The notes beneath the pieces are model-generated. The model ran no database searches and was not told the DNA's origin. It was given only the letters and a program-made list of their open reading frames with translations. A DNA stretch of 64,000 nt from Methylococcaceae bacterium (GTDB lineage Bacteria > Pseudomonadota > Gammaproteobacteria > Methylococcales > Methylomonadaceae), in NCBI GenBank assembly GCA_030626845.1, contig DAOUTG010000003.1:1-64000 (forward strand). The letters are read 5' to 3'. Shown one piece after another: positions 12,963 through 22,177 of the stretch; the first letter of the stretch is position 1, and each line of letters starts with the position of its first letter. The translations under genes were made by a program, and so were the position numbers.

Positions 12963-13388
12963 ATGATGACAATGACCATCCATGTTGATATTGTAAGTGT
13001 AGGACAAGAAGTGTTTTCAGGTCTTGCTGAAATGGTTTTTGTGCCTGCTGAATTAGGTGAATTAGGGATTGCGCCGCGTCACGCACCTTTAATTACGAAG
13101 TTAAAACCTGGAGAAGTTCGGGTTAAAATTAATGATAAAGATACGCAACCTTTTTATGTTTCTGGAGGAATGCTAGAAGTCCAACCTCATGTAGTGACTA
13201 TTTTAGCAGATGATGCTATTAGAGCGAAAGATATTGATGAAGCAGCCGCTTTAGATGCCAAAAAAAAAGCTAAAGAGGCTTTAGCAGACCAAACAGGAAC
13301 AATTAGTTATTCAACCGCCTCTGCTCAATTAGCTGAAGCAATGGAACAATTAAAATCTCTGGATAGATTAAGAAAACTTGGAAAATAA
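12963..13388 (+). CDS. atpC: F0F1 ATP synthase subunit epsilon
   Basis: HVDIVSVGQEVFSGLAEMVFVPAELGELGIAPRHAPLIT. Confidence 0.97.
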   Translation: MMTMTIHVDIVSVGQEVFSGLAEMVFVPAELGELGIAPRHAPLITKLKPGEVRVKINDKDTQPFYVSGGMLEVQPHVVTILADDAIRAKDIDEAAALDAKKKAKEALADQTGTISYSTASAQLAEAMEQLKSLDRLRKLGK

Positions 13389-13414
13389 TTATTTTTAGTG
13401 CTTAATTATTTTGA

Positions 13415-13450
13415 AGCTCGATAGTGAACTTGTTACTATCGGGCTTTTTT
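13415..13450 (+). terminator. Rho-independent terminator after atpC
   Basis: AGCTCGATAGT-gaacttgtt-ACTATCGGGCT followed by a T run. Confidence 0.85.
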
Positions 13451-13515
13451 GTCATGTACAGAGAAAGAATTTAGACATGTTAAAAAAATTGTATTTATTA
13501 CTTACATAATTTTAA

Positions 13516-14460
13516 ATGACAACACTTTATTACAGTGATACTATATTTTTAAAACATGATACAGGTCTTGGTCATCCTGAAACTGCTGCTCGGTTAATAG
13601 CAATAGATAAAGCATTAGCCTTAGAAGAATTTACCCCCCTGCAACGTTTAAAAGCGCCACTACGCAATGATACACAAGAAAATATTCGCCTAATTCATAG
13701 CCAACAATTAATAGATAATCTTTTGATTAGCGTTCCACAACAAGATTATACAGCGTTAGGTGGTGGTGATACTATTTTATCTCCCTATTCTATAGAAGCT
13801 GCCTTTAGAGCGGTGGATTGTGTTTGTGATGCAGTTGATCAGGTTTTAACAAAACAAGCTGATAATGCTTTTTGTGCGACTCGTCCACCAGGACATCATG
13901 CAACCCCTTCTCAAGCAATGGGTTTTTGTCTTTTTAATAATATTGCTATTGCTACTGAATACGCACGTAAACATTATCAAATCAAAAAAGTCGCCATTAT
14001 TGATTTTGATGTTCATCATGGTAATGGTACACAGGCTGCTTTTAATAATAACTCAGAAGTGTTTTATGCTTCTAGTCATGAAATACCAGGTTTTCCTGGT
14101 ACAGGTCATCCACAGGATATAGGGATTGGTAATATTGTTAATATTCCTTTACATTCAGGAGAAACGGGCGATAGTATCCGTAAAAAATACCGTTCTATTA
14201 TTTTACCTGCTTTAAAGAATTTTCAACCTGAATTACTATTAATTTCGGCGGGGTTTGATGCACATAAAGATGACCCCTTAGCTTCAATTATGTTAGATGA
14301 ATATGATTATCAGTGGCTAACGGAAAATTTATTAACGATTGCTGAAACTTATTGCCAAGGACGACTTATTTCTATTTTAGAAGGGGGTTATAATCTAGAG
14401 GCTTTAGGTAAAAGTGTGGCTGTACATCTAAGATGTTTGTTAAAGCAGGGTAGCATTTAA
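13516..14460 (+). CDS. Histone deacetylase family / acetoin utilisation-like deacetylase
   Basis: RPPGHHATPSQAMGFCLFNNIAIA...IIDFDVHHGNGTQ...LISAGFDAHKDDPL. Confidence 0.92.
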   Translation: MTTLYYSDTIFLKHDTGLGHPETAARLIAIDKALALEEFTPLQRLKAPLRNDTQENIRLIHSQQLIDNLLISVPQQDYTALGGGDTILSPYSIEAAFRAVDCVCDAVDQVLTKQADNAFCATRPPGHHATPSQAMGFCLFNNIAIATEYARKHYQIKKVAIIDFDVHHGNGTQAAFNNNSEVFYASSHEIPGFPGTGHPQDIGIGNIVNIPLHSGETGDSIRKKYRSIILPALKNFQPELLLISAGFDAHKDDPLASIMLDEYDYQWLTENLLTIAETYCQGRLISILEGGYNLEALGKSVAVHLRCLLKQGSI

Positions 14461-14785
14461 GTTAATATATTTTAGCTAAGATCACAGTTCTTAAGTAATT
14501 TATAAGAAGTGTGGGATTACAAAACATGTTTTGTATTCCATTTTTTAGCATGAATTTTCAATAATATTATAAATAGTTTTAAGAAAACGGTACTAGTTTT
14601 ACATAAAAAAACCATAATAGTATTCATAGCATTCGCACGTTTCGTTATTATTACGCATTTAAAGTACATAACGAATGCTTTCTACAGCGTATGCAAAATT
14701 ATTAGAAGACGATTATCAGGAATAAAGACAAATGATAAAAAAATCTATATTATGTATAACTTTTAATAATTTTAAGGGTTTCTAA

Positions 14786-15268
14786 ATGCAAGTTGCAGAT
14801 AATTTAGTCATTTCTATTGATTACACATTAATAAATGATGATAACGAGGAATTGGATAGCTCTAAAGGTCAAGAACCTTTAGCTTATATACAGGGTGCTA
14901 ATAATATAGTGCAAGGTTTGGAAGAGGCGTTAACAGGTAAATCTGTCGGCGATTCATTTAATGTCACTATTGAACCTGAAAAAGCTTATGGTCTTTATCA
15001 TGAAGATATGAAGCAAGTAACTGATAAATCAATGTTTGAAGGCGTGGAAAACCTAGAAGTAGGTATGATGTTTAATGCCGATGTAAGCCATGGGACGGGC
15101 GTTGTCACGATTACTAAAATTGAAGGCGATCAAATTACAATAGATGGAAATCATCCCTTAGCAGGTGAAACCTTAACTTTTGATGTTAATATTGTTGATA
15201 TTCGTGAAGCGACAGCGGATGAATTGAAGAATGGACATATTCATAATAGTCGTTGTCAACACGATTAG
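14786..15268 (+). CDS. FKBP-type peptidyl-prolyl isomerase (SlyD-like)
   Basis: YTLINDDNEELDSSKGQEPLAYIQGANNIVQGLEEALTGKSVGD...PEKAYG...DGNHPLAGETLTF. Confidence 0.92.
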   Translation: MQVADNLVISIDYTLINDDNEELDSSKGQEPLAYIQGANNIVQGLEEALTGKSVGDSFNVTIEPEKAYGLYHEDMKQVTDKSMFEGVENLEVGMMFNADVSHGTGVVTITKIEGDQITIDGNHPLAGETLTFDVNIVDIREATADELKNGHIHNSRCQHD

Positions 15269-15287
15269 TTTTAAAAAATATACTGCT

Positions 15288-15328
15288 GCTACTGCGTAGA
15301 ATGGGTTTAGCCCATCTTATGCAGTAGC
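15288..15328. repeat. 41-bp near-perfect palindrome (hairpin/terminator-like)
   Basis: GCTACTGCGTAGAATGGG-TTTAG-CCCATCTTATGCAGTAGC. Confidence 0.75.
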
Positions 15329-15338
15329 TGTCATTAGT

Positions 15339-15923
15339 ATGCCAATTCATAAAGAAACGAAAGTTATAAAGCTAGGAGGTAGCCTAGAACAATCTAGGCA
15401 ATTAATAGATTGTCTAAACTATATTGCTAATAATGTTAAAGATAATATTATTATCGTACCAGGGGGTGGCTTATTTGCAGATCATGTACGAAAATCACAA
15501 CAGCAATGGCAGTTTAATGATGTTATTGCTCATGAAATGGCAATTCTTGCAATGCAACAAATGGCATTGTTATTCCATAGTTTACAGCCTAATTTTCAAT
15601 GTTTAAACACAATTAAAGACATCCAGTCACAAATAAAAAAAAGTGCTAAAATTATTTGGTCACCTAAAATTAGTGAGTTAAATAAAGCAGGCATCCAAGC
15701 AAGTTGGGATGTTACCTCCGATAGTTTAGCTGCATGGCTTGCAATGCAATTGCAAGCAAATCAATTAAGTCTTATTAAAGCGACAAATGTATCTGATACT
15801 AATATTGCACAACTAATAAAACTAGGTATTATTGATAAGGAGTTTTCAAGTTTTATTGAAAATGTTTCTTTTAAAATTGAAATTATCAGTGCTGATAAAT
15901 TTTTTACTAGACTATCAAGCTGA
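15339..15923 (+). CDS. Amino-acid kinase family protein (MfnE-like / C1-cofactor-associated kinase)
   Basis: KVIKLGGSLEQSRQL...IIIVPGGGLFADHVR...WDVTSDSLAAWLAMQL; resembles AA-kinases of methanofuran/H4MPT loci in methylotrophs. Confidence 0.7.
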   Translation: MPIHKETKVIKLGGSLEQSRQLIDCLNYIANNVKDNIIIVPGGGLFADHVRKSQQQWQFNDVIAHEMAILAMQQMALLFHSLQPNFQCLNTIKDIQSQIKKSAKIIWSPKISELNKAGIQASWDVTSDSLAAWLAMQLQANQLSLIKATNVSDTNIAQLIKLGIIDKEFSSFIENVSFKIEIISADKFFTRLSS

Positions 15924-16148
15924 GAATCATGTTGAGTTCATTTGTATAAAAAAGCTATTTAAGTTTACTCGCATTGACCCTAGTATCACTATTCTTAAGG
16001 AATCTATAAAAACATTGAGAGTACAAATGATCCCATCTTTATCATAAGTGAATAGATTCTTCTTGGTAAAACAAGGGAAACAACATACTATGATGAGGCA
16101 TCCCAAATCATTTTGATTTTGGGCATAAATCTAAATTTCAGGAATAAC

Positions 16149-16499
16149 ATGAAAGAAATTACAGTTGATAGCAACCCAAGCGAAGCACTTTTAAAAAAAA
16201 TAGGTGTTGCTTACTGGCCAACATGGGAAAAAGAAGTCTCTGTATTCCCATGGGAATTTGTTACGACAGAAACAGCACTTATTTTAGAAGGTGAATGTAA
16301 AATGATACCTAAAAATGGCGGTCCGTCAACTACTTTCAAAGCGGGTGATTTAGTGGTATTTCCATTAGGCTACAAAGGTACTTGGGAAGTGAAAAAAGCA
16401 CTTAAAAAAAGCTATAAACACAACGATGGTAAAGTTGTCAAATGTATGTTTAATCGTTTGACCAGACTGTTAAATTTTACCAAATCATTGATGAAATAA
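16149..16499 (+). CDS. Cupin domain protein (DUF861-like)
   Basis: WPTWEKEVSVFPWEFVTTETALILEGECKMIPKNGGPSTTFKAGDLVVFPLGYKGTWEV; start taken at 16149 rather than track 16113. Confidence 0.8.
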   Translation: MKEITVDSNPSEALLKKIGVAYWPTWEKEVSVFPWEFVTTETALILEGECKMIPKNGGPSTTFKAGDLVVFPLGYKGTWEVKKALKKSYKHNDGKVVKCMFNRLTRLLNFTKSLMK

Positions 16500-16585
16500 A
16501 GTTTACTTCTATTATTTCCTGAATAATGGCTTCTGATATTTTTTGGCAAGTTCGTATTTTGAAAATGAGAAATAACTAAACTACT

Positions 16586-16629
16586 GGGGACATTGTAGAC
16601 TTAAATAAAAGGATAGTGTCCCCTTTTTG
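16586..16629 (+). terminator. Possible terminator/hairpin
   Basis: GGGGACA...TGTCCCC followed by TTTTT. Confidence 0.5.
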
Positions 16630-16868
16630 TCTTATATTCTTTAAAGCATTGACATTTCAGTTTTTTAGGCTCTTTAGGACTTGAGGTGCAGTAAATAAAA
16701 ATCGCACTTCAGAGTGAGCAAAAACCTTTATTGCTGATGGAGGAGCCTATACTATACCTTAAAGAAAGTGTCCTGAACTAATGATTACTTTTTTATGATA
16801 TGCTCTGAATAGCTCTACTTATGTAAAATATTTTTTACCGCTCTATAAGAAAATGGTATAATTGTTAC

Positions 16869-17232
16869 AAGAGTCGGTCGAACAGTCGCTGTTTTATTGT
16901 AATGATAGAAGAGAGGAAAGTCCGGGCTTCATAGGGTAGAGTGCCAGATAACGACTGGGAAGTGTGAGCTTACGGAAAGTGCTGAAGAAATTAAACCGCC
17001 CCTCACCTACAATCTTTGATTCTAGGTGAGAGGTAAGGGTGAGAAGGTGCGGTAAGAGCGCACCGCACAAATGGTAACAGGCGTGGCAAGGTAAACCCCA
17101 CTCGAAGCAAGATCAAATAGAGAAACATGGGTGTGACCCGCACCGTTTCTGGGTAGATTGCTTGAGCGACAAGGTGACTTGTCGCCTAGATGAATGGCTG
17201 TTTTAACAAAACCCGGCTTATAGACTGACTCT
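16869..17232 (+). ncRNA. rnpB: RNase P RNA (bacterial class A)
   Basis: gaacagtcgctg...gagaggaaagtccgggcttcatagggtagagtgccagataac...gacaaggtgacttgtcgcctagatgaatggc...acaaaacccggcttatagactgact; TATAAT at 16857-16862; T run after the 3' end. Confidence 0.93.
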
Positions 17233-17267
17233 TTTTTCCCCCTGCATTGCAAAATATTACCCGCGCA

Positions 17268-18998
17268 TTATCCCTTTCTTGATCGCCATTTATAAAGTTT
17301 CTGTGCAACCCAACTTCTCGGCATAAAAGTCCCTTTTTGGGTATAAAATAATTTATATTCATTATTAATCGTTGCATTAAATAAACATTGCGCTCGCTTT
17401 GTTCCACAAAAAAGTATTTGATCGCCTTCTTTGATTTTGTAATCATCTTTAGGTAATACCACAATTTTATCTTTTGATTTAATAACAAAAACAACCAACT
17501 CTAATAAATTATTTTTATTATCAGGATGCTTCAATAACCCCCCTAAAAATACATCTTGACCCTTATCAAGCCATTGAATAATAGCTTTACTATTTTCACG
17601 GGTAAAATTAATCGTTGTCAAATACGGAGTTTTATCACCAATAGTGGTTTTTAAACGTTCAATAACCCATTGCATTTCATCGGCTCGACCTTCTTTATTT
17701 TCTAACAAATAAAAGAAAAAAGGCTTTAATAAAGGCGCGATTAATAAAAATAATATTTTCCGGGCCGTCACTAAAGTTGGCTGCATGATTATATTAGTAT
17801 TGCCTGCCTCAAATGCAACTTCATTTTGATGACGGTTTTGCCTGACAATCGTAAATAAATTGGGGTTAAAATAACGTGCGTTTAATAAGATACCTAAATT
17901 ATGTCCATCATCATTTGTACCTGCTAATATACCGACAGCTTCCTCAATTTTTGCCTCGGCTAATGTTTTTGAAGTCGTACGCCCGACAATATAATGACTA
18001 GATTGCTTACTTTTACAGGCATTTGGGTCAATAATGGTCGTAGTCACCCCATATTTAGATAACACTCTATTGACCTCATACCCCATACGTCCATAACCAC
18101 AAATCACCCATTTTCCTAAAGGGGGATTAATATGATAATTAATACGCTCTTTCTTTTCCCGAACTAGCCAGCGGTTTAAAGCAAAAAAACCAGGATTGTG
18201 TATTGCTGCTGCTAATACTTTGGCAAAAGTTTTAAAAGGGTCAACAATATGAACTTCTCCGCCTAAATTAGCTAATGTATCTTCAACTACTTCAACTTTA
18301 GACATAGTAATAATACCAATATTAGGATTTAATACTCTAGCCGTTGTTGATATTTTTAAATTAACTTCTTCATCATTAGTAATCGCAACAATGGCTTTAC
18401 AGTTTTTTCGTGTAAGCCCTGCTTCCAATAAATGTTTAGGAACACTTGCATCTGCATAAAGCCCAAGCATTGGTACTTTATAGTTACGCAATTGTAAGGC
18501 TTTAATGCGTTCTGCATTTTCATCAATAATCACACATGCCCAGCCATAATCGCTTAAGCCTCTAGCTAACACACTACCTGTATCGCCAAAACCACAAAGA
18601 ATAAAATAAGGGGTTTGAATACGTCGTACATTACGTGAAAACTGCCATTCAGAAAGTGCGTGAATGAAAAAAGGATTTTGTAATAAATGCACAATAGCAC
18701 CAATCGCATAAATCCAAGTAATAACACTGGTATAAAGACAAATAATTGCCCACAAACGCTGGGCATTACTAAAAGGGTCTGGAATTTCACCAAAGCCTGT
18801 TGTAGTTGCAGTATAAGTTATAAAATAGAATGCATGAAAAATACTCATGGTTTCGGTTTTACCATTTTTTTCTATTCCTGGTATCAATGTCATTCCCAAA
18901 ATAGCAATCGAATAAACTAATAGTAATGCCATGATAGGACGACGCATATCACGCATAACAATAAAAGAAACTCGACTTAAATCAACGGGTGTTGCCAT
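17268..18998 (-). CDS. Potassium channel with TrkA-N/TrkA-C (RCK) domains
   Basis: FHAFYFITYTATTTGFGEIPDPFSNAQRLWAI pore region; two Rossmann segments (FILCGFGDTGSVLARGL, WVICGYGRMGYEV). Confidence 0.85.
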   Translation of the reverse strand: MATPVDLSRVSFIVMRDMRRPIMALLLVYSIAILGMTLIPGIEKNGKTETMSIFHAFYFITYTATTTGFGEIPDPFSNAQRLWAIICLYTSVITWIYAIGAIVHLLQNPFFIHALSEWQFSRNVRRIQTPYFILCGFGDTGSVLARGLSDYGWACVIIDENAERIKALQLRNYKVPMLGLYADASVPKHLLEAGLTRKNCKAIVAITNDEEVNLKISTTARVLNPNIGIITMSKVEVVEDTLANLGGEVHIVDPFKTFAKVLAAAIHNPGFFALNRWLVREKKERINYHINPPLGKWVICGYGRMGYEVNRVLSKYGVTTTIIDPNACKSKQSSHYIVGRTTSKTLAEAKIEEAVGILAGTNDDGHNLGILLNARYFNPNLFTIVRQNRHQNEVAFEAGNTNIIMQPTLVTARKILFLLIAPLLKPFFFYLLENKEGRADEMQWVIERLKTTIGDKTPYLTTINFTRENSKAIIQWLDKGQDVFLGGLLKHPDNKNNLLELVVFVIKSKDKIVVLPKDDYKIKEGDQILFCGTKRAQCLFNATINNEYKLFYTQKGTFMPRSWVAQKLYKWRSRKG

Positions 18999-19024
18999 TT
19001 TATAATTCCTAAAATAACTTAAAT

Positions 19025-19453
19025 TTATAATCGTGACATTAATGTTTCACTTACCAAAATAACAGTAGAAATAATATTAGCTAGTAATGCACCTCCTGCC
19101 AGTGAAACAATACTTATCATATCGTCAGAAAGAACGCCTGTCCCAAGAATATGAGTCGCATAAACCCAATACATTGCAGCCATAATTAACTGCAAGTCTG
19201 CAACCAAACTTGTTGCTAATAATAAAGCTCCAATTTGAGAGCGATCACCTAATTTTAAAATGGTTGCAATTAAATTAACGACAATAACCGCAAATAATTC
19301 CATGACATTGTGATGTTTAGTATTCTCCATTTCCCCTAAAAAAAAACCAAAATTGAGGGTAAGTGCAAACACAATAAAAAAACCAAAAATAACTTTTTCA
19401 AGATTCATATTTTTCTCCGCCACCAATGGCAAGCAGTATGTTTTAAGAGACAC
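19025..19453 (-). CDS. DUF6394-like integral membrane protein linked to the K+ channel
   Basis: Three to four TM segments; HHNVMELFAVIVVNLIATILKLGDRSQIGALLLATSLVADLQLI; adjacent to the channel gene. Likely start is the internal M (MNLEKVIFG). Confidence 0.65.
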   Translation of the reverse strand: MSLKTYCLPLVAEKNMNLEKVIFGFFIVFALTLNFGFFLGEMENTKHHNVMELFAVIVVNLIATILKLGDRSQIGALLLATSLVADLQLIMAAMYWVYATHILGTGVLSDDMISIVSLAGGALLANIISTVILVSETLMSRL

Positions 19454-19525
19454 ATTTTAAGCTAACGATTTTAATTAAAATGTAAACAAGGTAAAATTAA
19501 ACACTCTTTAATGAATTTTTAAAAA

Positions 19526-19921
19526 TTGATGACAAAATTAGAAACATTAAGAATTGATAAATGGCTATGGGCAGCGCGTTTTTTCAAAACACGAAAACTT
19601 GCATCAGAGGCCGTATCAGGCGGAAAAGTTCATCTCAATGGCAGGCGTTGTAAGCCTAGTAAAGAGGTAAAAATAGGCTCACAATTATTAATTCATAAGG
19701 ATCAATATAGTTGGGATCTTTATATTTTGGGGCTTAATCATCAACGTCGCCCAGCATCTGAAGCGGTATTATTATATGAAGAAACCACTGAAAGTCATGA
19801 TAAACGTCAACAACAGATTATCCAAAACAAGGAACAACGACAATTTTTACCCCATTCAGAAACTGAACGCCGACCTAATAAAAAACAACGTCGGCAAATT
19901 CATCATTTTAAGCAGAGTTAA
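19526..19921 (+). CDS. hslR: S4-domain heat-shock protein Hsp15
   Basis: LRIDKWLWAARFFKTRKLASEAVSGGKVHLNGRRCKPSKEVKIGSQL. Confidence 0.92.
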   Translation: MMTKLETLRIDKWLWAARFFKTRKLASEAVSGGKVHLNGRRCKPSKEVKIGSQLLIHKDQYSWDLYILGLNHQRRPASEAVLLYEETTESHDKRQQQIIQNKEQRQFLPHSETERRPNKKQRRQIHHFKQS

Positions 19922-19925
19922 TCCA

Positions 19926-20237
19926 CTATAAACAGGTTGGTGGTTTCGGTAAACCCGCTATTTTACAGGCATATTTTAAAGGTCCTTGAGGAAATAATTT
20001 GTGCAAATAGCGACTATTACCTTTCTCTACGCCTAGATTTTTAGCAATCGCCTTAGTAAAAACTCGCGCATTAGGTAAATGTTTAAAATTTTGGTAATAG
20101 CCCCGAATAAAAAAAATTATTTCCCAATGCGCTTCTGTCAATTTTATTTCATTATAACTTGCTAATGTCACTGCAACATCCTCATTCCAGTCTGTTGATT
20201 TACATAAAAAACCCTCACCATTTAATACTAATTCCAT
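19926..20237 (-). CDS. DsrC/TusE family sulfur-relay protein with two conserved cysteines
   Basis: LTEAHWEIIFFIRGYYQ...LFPQGPLKYACKIAGLPKPPTCL; both DsrC-type cysteines in the C-terminal arm. Confidence 0.92.
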   Translation of the reverse strand: MELVLNGEGFLCKSTDWNEDVAVTLASYNEIKLTEAHWEIIFFIRGYYQNFKHLPNARVFTKAIAKNLGVEKGNSRYLHKLFPQGPLKYACKIAGLPKPPTCL

Positions 20238-20518
20238 GTTAGTATTAATGAATGATTAAGAGTTAAAGTGACAAATTCTTGATAATTAATAACTTTTATC
20301 CCTGTCACTAGTTCACTAGGATCAATTCCACGTATTTCTATTTCCTCATCTAAAACAAATAATGAATGTAATGTAGACATTGTTTCTAATTCACTTGTAT
20401 TACGACTAGATTTCAATAGTCTAAATAGTGAATTTTCCATAAATAAAACGCTATCATTAATTGCTATACGCTGTAACGTTGCCAATTCCAAAGGCGATTG
20501 ATAAATTATATGAAGCAT
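20228..20518 (-). CDS. DsrH/TusB-like sulfur-relay protein
   Basis: MLHIIYQSPLELATLQRIAINDSVLFMENSLFRL...FVLDEEIEIRGI; overlaps dsrC/tusE. Confidence 0.75.
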   Translation of the reverse strand: MLHIIYQSPLELATLQRIAINDSVLFMENSLFRLLKSSRNTSELETMSTLHSLFVLDEEIEIRGIDPSELVTGIKVINYQEFVTLTLNHSLILTWN

Positions 20519-20838
20519 TATTCTATATAAGTTAATTTAAGCCCGATAATTCCCAAAATAATAAAGCCAATTGAAACCAATCTCACCCAATCAATGGACT
20601 CTTTAAAAAGGAAAATACCCAAAATAGCTACACCTACGGCTCCCATACCTGTCCATACTGCATAAGCTGTCCCTAAGGGTAATGATTTTATTGACTCCAT
20701 TAGTAAATAAAAACTCAAACAAGCTGAAACACAGGTAATAATACTGGGGACTAATTTAGTAAAGCCTTCGTTATATTTAAGACTTAATGCAAAAATAATT
20801 TCAGCTAATCCTGCTGAAAACAAAATAAACCATGCCAT
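20518..20838 (-). CDS. Small multidrug resistance (SMR/EmrE-type) transporter
   Basis: MAWFILFSAGLAEIIFALSLKYNEGFTKLVPS...PLGTAYAVWTGMGAVGVAILGIFLFKES. Confidence 0.93.
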   Translation of the reverse strand: MAWFILFSAGLAEIIFALSLKYNEGFTKLVPSIITCVSACLSFYLLMESIKSLPLGTAYAVWTGMGAVGVAILGIFLFKESIDWVRLVSIGFIILGIIGLKLTYIE

Positions 20839-20866
20839 TTATAACCTCTTATAAAAATAAAAGCCT

Positions 20867-22177
20867 TTAATTATAACTTATTGCCATTACGCGCTTTTGC
20901 CAACGTTGAAATAAAAGAAATCCAATAACACCTGTTTGTAGCATAGAAATACTAATCGCTAATAATAAATTTTCATTAAATACAGGTAAAATAAACCCCG
21001 CTATTATTTCAGCATTTGTACTTAAAAAGATGGCTGGGAGTAAGCCATATAAACAAATCATATACAACAAAGTAAGCCCCATTGCCCGTTTAGGATTAAC
21101 GGCATAACTAAAAAAAAGTAAAACCCCTATATCACGCAGCATCAATAAATAAATGACTAAAGGATAAGGATATATTTCTTCAATGGCTTCTACAGGGTAA
21201 GTTAAAGTTAAAAATAAGGTGCTAGGTAATACCAAAATAACAGTTACCATCCAACAAGGCATTTCTTGAAACATTCTTATCCACTGTGCTTGTTGGCTAT
21301 AAATCCATAATTTACGTGGCAACATAGGATTATTTTCATCAATAAACAATAATAAATAACTCGCAATAATACAGACACCAAAGCAAACCATAATCGAGGT
21401 CATAAATAATGTAAACTCAGGTTCTTCTACATCCCCAATAAAAAAGCCTGTTAAATAAAAAATTAAAAAGCCAATAAATGATAACCAAACCCAAGGCAGG
21501 GTACGAACGCTTAGTTCTTCTGATAATAAGCGGTAAATACCCGTAATCGTCCAAATGCAAGCGATGATTAAGCTAAACCCAATAAAATGGGCGAGATTAT
21601 AGGATTCGCCATACCAGACCAATGTTTTTTGATAAATATCATGACTGTTAAGCATCACAGGAACAATAAACATCAGTGCGACTAGCACTAATAAATAACT
21701 AAACCCTGTATTAAAACTTTGTCTGCGCCGTAGTGAAAATAAACTAACTAATAAACTAAAGCCTTGAGCAAGTAAGCCTCCCCCTAAAAAATAAACCCAA
21801 TTTAGCGCAATATATTCAGGCTCAGGGGTTGCTAGCGTGTAAACCAATAGGCAGAAAAAACCACCATACCAATTGTAAAGCGTACTCCCTAATAGTTTCC
21901 CCCAAGCTAATGACCAAGCGGAAATTGCCGAAGTTTTTTGTATATCCCAAGTATTATTTTGCAATTCATCAAAAATACTATTTGCCGCTTGTTTTGCACC
22001 CCAAAATAAAACGATCAAAGTATATAAACCTAACGCACTATAACTAACGCCTTTTTCAAAACGTAAGTCATCTAAAAGATAAGATGATGATAAAATAACT
22101 AATAAAAAAACAGGCATTCCAATTAAACGAGAAATGGAAAATTCTAAATAAAGATGACGTTGAAATTCAGGATTCAT
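20867..22177 (-). CDS. ABC transporter permease
   Basis: Multi-TM protein overlapping the ATPase gene. Confidence 0.75.
   Translation of the reverse strand: MNPEFQRHLYLEFSISRLIGMPVFLLVILSSSYLLDDLRFEKGVSYSALGLYTLIVLFWGAKQAANSIFDELQNNTWDIQKTSAISAWSLAWGKLLGSTLYNWYGGFFCLLVYTLATPEPEYIALNWVYFLGGGLLAQGFSLLVSLFSLRRRQSFNTGFSYLLVLVALMFIVPVMLNSHDIYQKTLVWYGESYNLAHFIGFSLIIACIWTITGIYRLLSEELSVRTLPWVWLSFIGFLIFYLTGFFIGDVEEPEFTLFMTSIMVCFGVCIIASYLLLFIDENNPMLPRKLWIYSQQAQWIRMFQEMPCWMVTVILVLPSTLFLTLTYPVEAIEEIYPYPLVIYLLMLRDIGVLLFFSYAVNPKRAMGLTLLYMICLYGLLPAIFLSTNAEIIAGFILPVFNENLLLAISISMLQTGVIGFLLFQRWQKRVMAISYN

Noticed and set aside
17022-17252. ORF on the minus strand (76 aa)
   Set aside because: Antisense to the 3' half of rnpB; no protein-like features.
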